Source: Bactericera cockerelli
Lineage: Eukaryota; Arthropoda; Insecta; Hemiptera; Triozidae
Assembly (NCBI GenBank): GCA_024516035.1
Contig: CM044966.1
Span: 22,541,185 to 22,605,184 of the forward strand
Length of the DNA stretch: 64,000 nt
Direction: 5' to 3'
Below the pieces are notes generated by a model. That model saw nothing but the letters and a program-made list of their open reading frames with translations, had not been told where the DNA came from and did no database searches. The first letter of the stretch is position 1. The number at the start of each line of letters is the position of its first letter. This document shows positions 62,447-64,000 of the stretch, in pieces. The position numbers and the translations under genes are program-made.

Positions 62447-62738
62447 GTAATTTTCTCGTTTCAAATCAAATAAGTTCAGAAAAATCATACCGCGACCGCC
62501 ATTTTTTACTGCCGTGCAACAAGTAAATTTAAAGAGAAATCAAGTTTTGGATGATCCCTAGAAAAGATAAAGAAAGATAAACATAAGAGGAATAAATTCA
62601 GAGAGGAGTGCAGAGATGTAGAAAGAAAGGTGGTAAGGTGTTCTCAATTTGATATCATTTATTTTTAGCTAATTATAATCATTCTTTTGAGTGAGGCGTT
62701 CTTCTTTTTTTTAACCACGAAGTGGTGTTTTTGGGGGG
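62197..62738. repeat. 250-bp near-perfect palindrome
   Basis: Left arm 62197-62446 and right arm 62489-62738 have equal length and, wherever I compared them, identical sequence (CTTTAAATTTACTTGTTGCA mirrored as TGCAACAAGTAAATTTAAAG, and so on). The loop is 42 bases (62447-62488). The left arm is the end of tandem copy 2; the right arm is its inverted duplicate. Confidence 0.93.
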
Positions 62739-62756
62739 TCTATCAACTCTCTCTAG

Positions 62757-63058
62757 GAGTCGGTATTTCTTGACGTAACTTCTCACTTTTACAAATTACT
62801 TTGGGTGGTATGCAGAGTCCTCACTGTAGGGTATAGCTTGGGTCATTTGTCCCTTCAGCTGATTTTGTTATTCAGAGACGTTTGTTTGAAGTGTCCGTGC
62901 GCATGTGCATTCAGATGTTTCTTTAATAAATAATTGTCAAGGTCGAAGTATTCCCTATAGCAAGCTCGGGTCCATCCTATAGGGATCTGTATACCAGCCT
63001 TACCCTCTGGGAGTCGGTATTTCTTGACGTAACTTCCCACTTTTACAAATTACTTACC
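62757..63058. repeat. 51-bp direct repeat 251 bases apart
   Basis: GGAGTCGGTATTTCTTGACG, TAACTTCTCACTTTTACAAA and TTACTT occur at 62757 and 63008 with one or two differences. The sequence between has no frame. Confidence 0.85.
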
Positions 63059-63261
63059 TTGCACTAGTGAATAATTTTTTTGTGATCATTACAAAGGTCA
63101 AAAGTTTTTTTTACAAATAAAACACCTCATCCATATTGGTCATTGATGGCAAAGAGCCCCCCAATTTTTTTTCGGAAGGTGAACCACAGAGCTCCAGGTT
63201 ACAAGTCCATCGCCTACTGAGGTCGATTCCTATAAGGTACTTTTATGGTTTTTTTTTTAAA

Positions 63262-63356
63262 GATGAGTGTTTCACAGCCGTTTTTATTTCGTAGCCATGA
63301 AACAGGAGCTATTGTAGACGCTTGTGGTTTGTGCTGTGTTGTAGCTTACCCATCCC
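63262..63356 (-). repeat. SINE family D tail
   Basis: AAGATGAGTGTTTCACAGCC, GTAGCCATGAAACAGGAGCT and GACGCTTGTGGTTTGTG, the family D tail in reverse. It is joined directly to a family A SINE. Confidence 0.75.
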
Positions 63357-63530
63357 GGGGGAGCGTAGGGATCCGTTGGTTTGAATCCCACCCAGTGCAC
63401 GAGTTTTTCCTCATTAATTTGAGTTTGTGACCACATAATAATAAGACTCTGATTGTTAGGTGGTAGAAAACGCTCTGAGCATTAACCTTGCCTGGTGGTT
63501 ACCTTGCACTAAAGAGTGTTATTATTAAGA
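63357..63530 (+). repeat. SINE family A, head-truncated
   Basis: GAGCGTAGGGATCCGTTGGT, TTGAATCCCACCCAGTGCAC, GAGTTTGTGACCACATAATA, GTTAGGTGGTAGAAAACGCT and TAAAGAGTGTTATTATTA. Confidence 0.8.
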
Positions 63531-64000
63531 TAGCAGGTTTGTGATTTTCCAGCGAATGGAGTTTGATAAAATTCCAGTCCTGATACTTATCCTTGGCAAT
63601 TGAAGGGGACATTAAACTCCAAAAATAGACTTTCTTAAATTTAATATAGTATAGTAGTAGTACCTAGTATAAATATGATTGTATTAATTATAAAATAACA
63701 ATTGTTACAAAGGTTGGCAATTTTAAATAAAATAATGTAGACAGTTTCTGCTTAATATTAATACCTATTTTACAGAATTCATGAGAAAATTAAACTATCT
63801 GTAATTAAAAAAAAAGGTTAATAGGACTTTTTGAAAAATATAATATAAATTTATTGTTCATGACAATACAGAATATAAATTCACAACCCGATCCCCACCC
63901 ACATAACATTATAACTAGGTGGTTTTCTCAGAGCGAACCAATCAATAGTATAAAAGATATTTTTAATAATAGTCCAGGTAAAAAAAGATTGCTACAGGCA
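63531..64000. other. 5S-SINE body fragment, then AT-rich sequence
   Basis: At 63528-63615, TAGCAGGTTTGTGATTTTCC, AGCGAATGGAG and GACATTAAACTCC match the body of the 5S SINE in sense. After this I see only AT-rich sequence. TTTATTGTTCATGAC near 63850 contains a minus-strand AATAAA, which might be the 3' end of a gene outside the window, but no frame supports it. Confidence 0.45.

Overview
The window looks like nuclear DNA of an animal, most likely an arthropod. It is AT-rich and has almost no long open frames. It is dominated by tandem arrays, tRNA-derived and 5S-rRNA-derived SINEs, Helitron-type elements, foldback elements and a decayed Tc1 transposase. A hemipteran insect is my guess from the general style of the repeats; nothing in the sequence proves it. 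There are no operons, no bacterial or viral genes and no CRISPR.

Layout. 1-2352: two abutting minisatellites (21 bp, then 19 bp). 2.4-6.2 kb: SINE pieces and a small locus with a duplicated hydrophobic leader peptide. 6.2-7.9 kb: a non-autonomous Helitron with 187-bp internal repeats and a large TG array. 8-15.9 kb: SINEs, a candidate terminal exon on the minus strand (10020-10493) and small repeat clusters. 15.9-18.3 kb: a 110-bp satellite. 18.3-24.8 kb: SINEs and a foldback element. 24.86-26.55 kb: a 47-bp array with a higher-order duplication. 27-32 kb: SINEs, LINE fragments, and 33-bp and 61-bp arrays. 32.8-36.8 kb: the clearest gene, on the minus strand and made of short exons. 37-42.8 kb: foldback element and a head-to-head array of Helitron-end-like units. 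42.97-45.56 kb: a second Helitron. 46-54.4 kb: MITEs, SINEs, a 37-bp array and LINE 3' ends. 54.77-62.74 kb: a tandem pair of ~2.3-kb units. One unit is split by a terminal-inverted-repeat element that carries a Tc1 element, which itself carries a 5S SINE. The pair is closed by a 250-bp palindrome.

The main genic find is invisible to simple ORF calling. Three minus-strand exons (36724-36670, 36163-35807, 33000-32789) have GT/AG borders, join in one frame (all junctions in phase 1) and encode about 207 residues. The product has a signal peptide, a basic segment, a Pro/Thr/Tyr/Ser repeat and an acidic tail, so it is a predicted secreted protein of unknown function. The last exon has been copied at least twice in tandem inside the preceding intron, and a scrap matching the end of exon 1 lies 12 kb away beside the 47-bp array.

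Everything here was read by eye. Boundaries of degenerate repeats are good to roughly 5-20 bases, copy numbers are estimates, and family assignments rest on motifs rather than searches.
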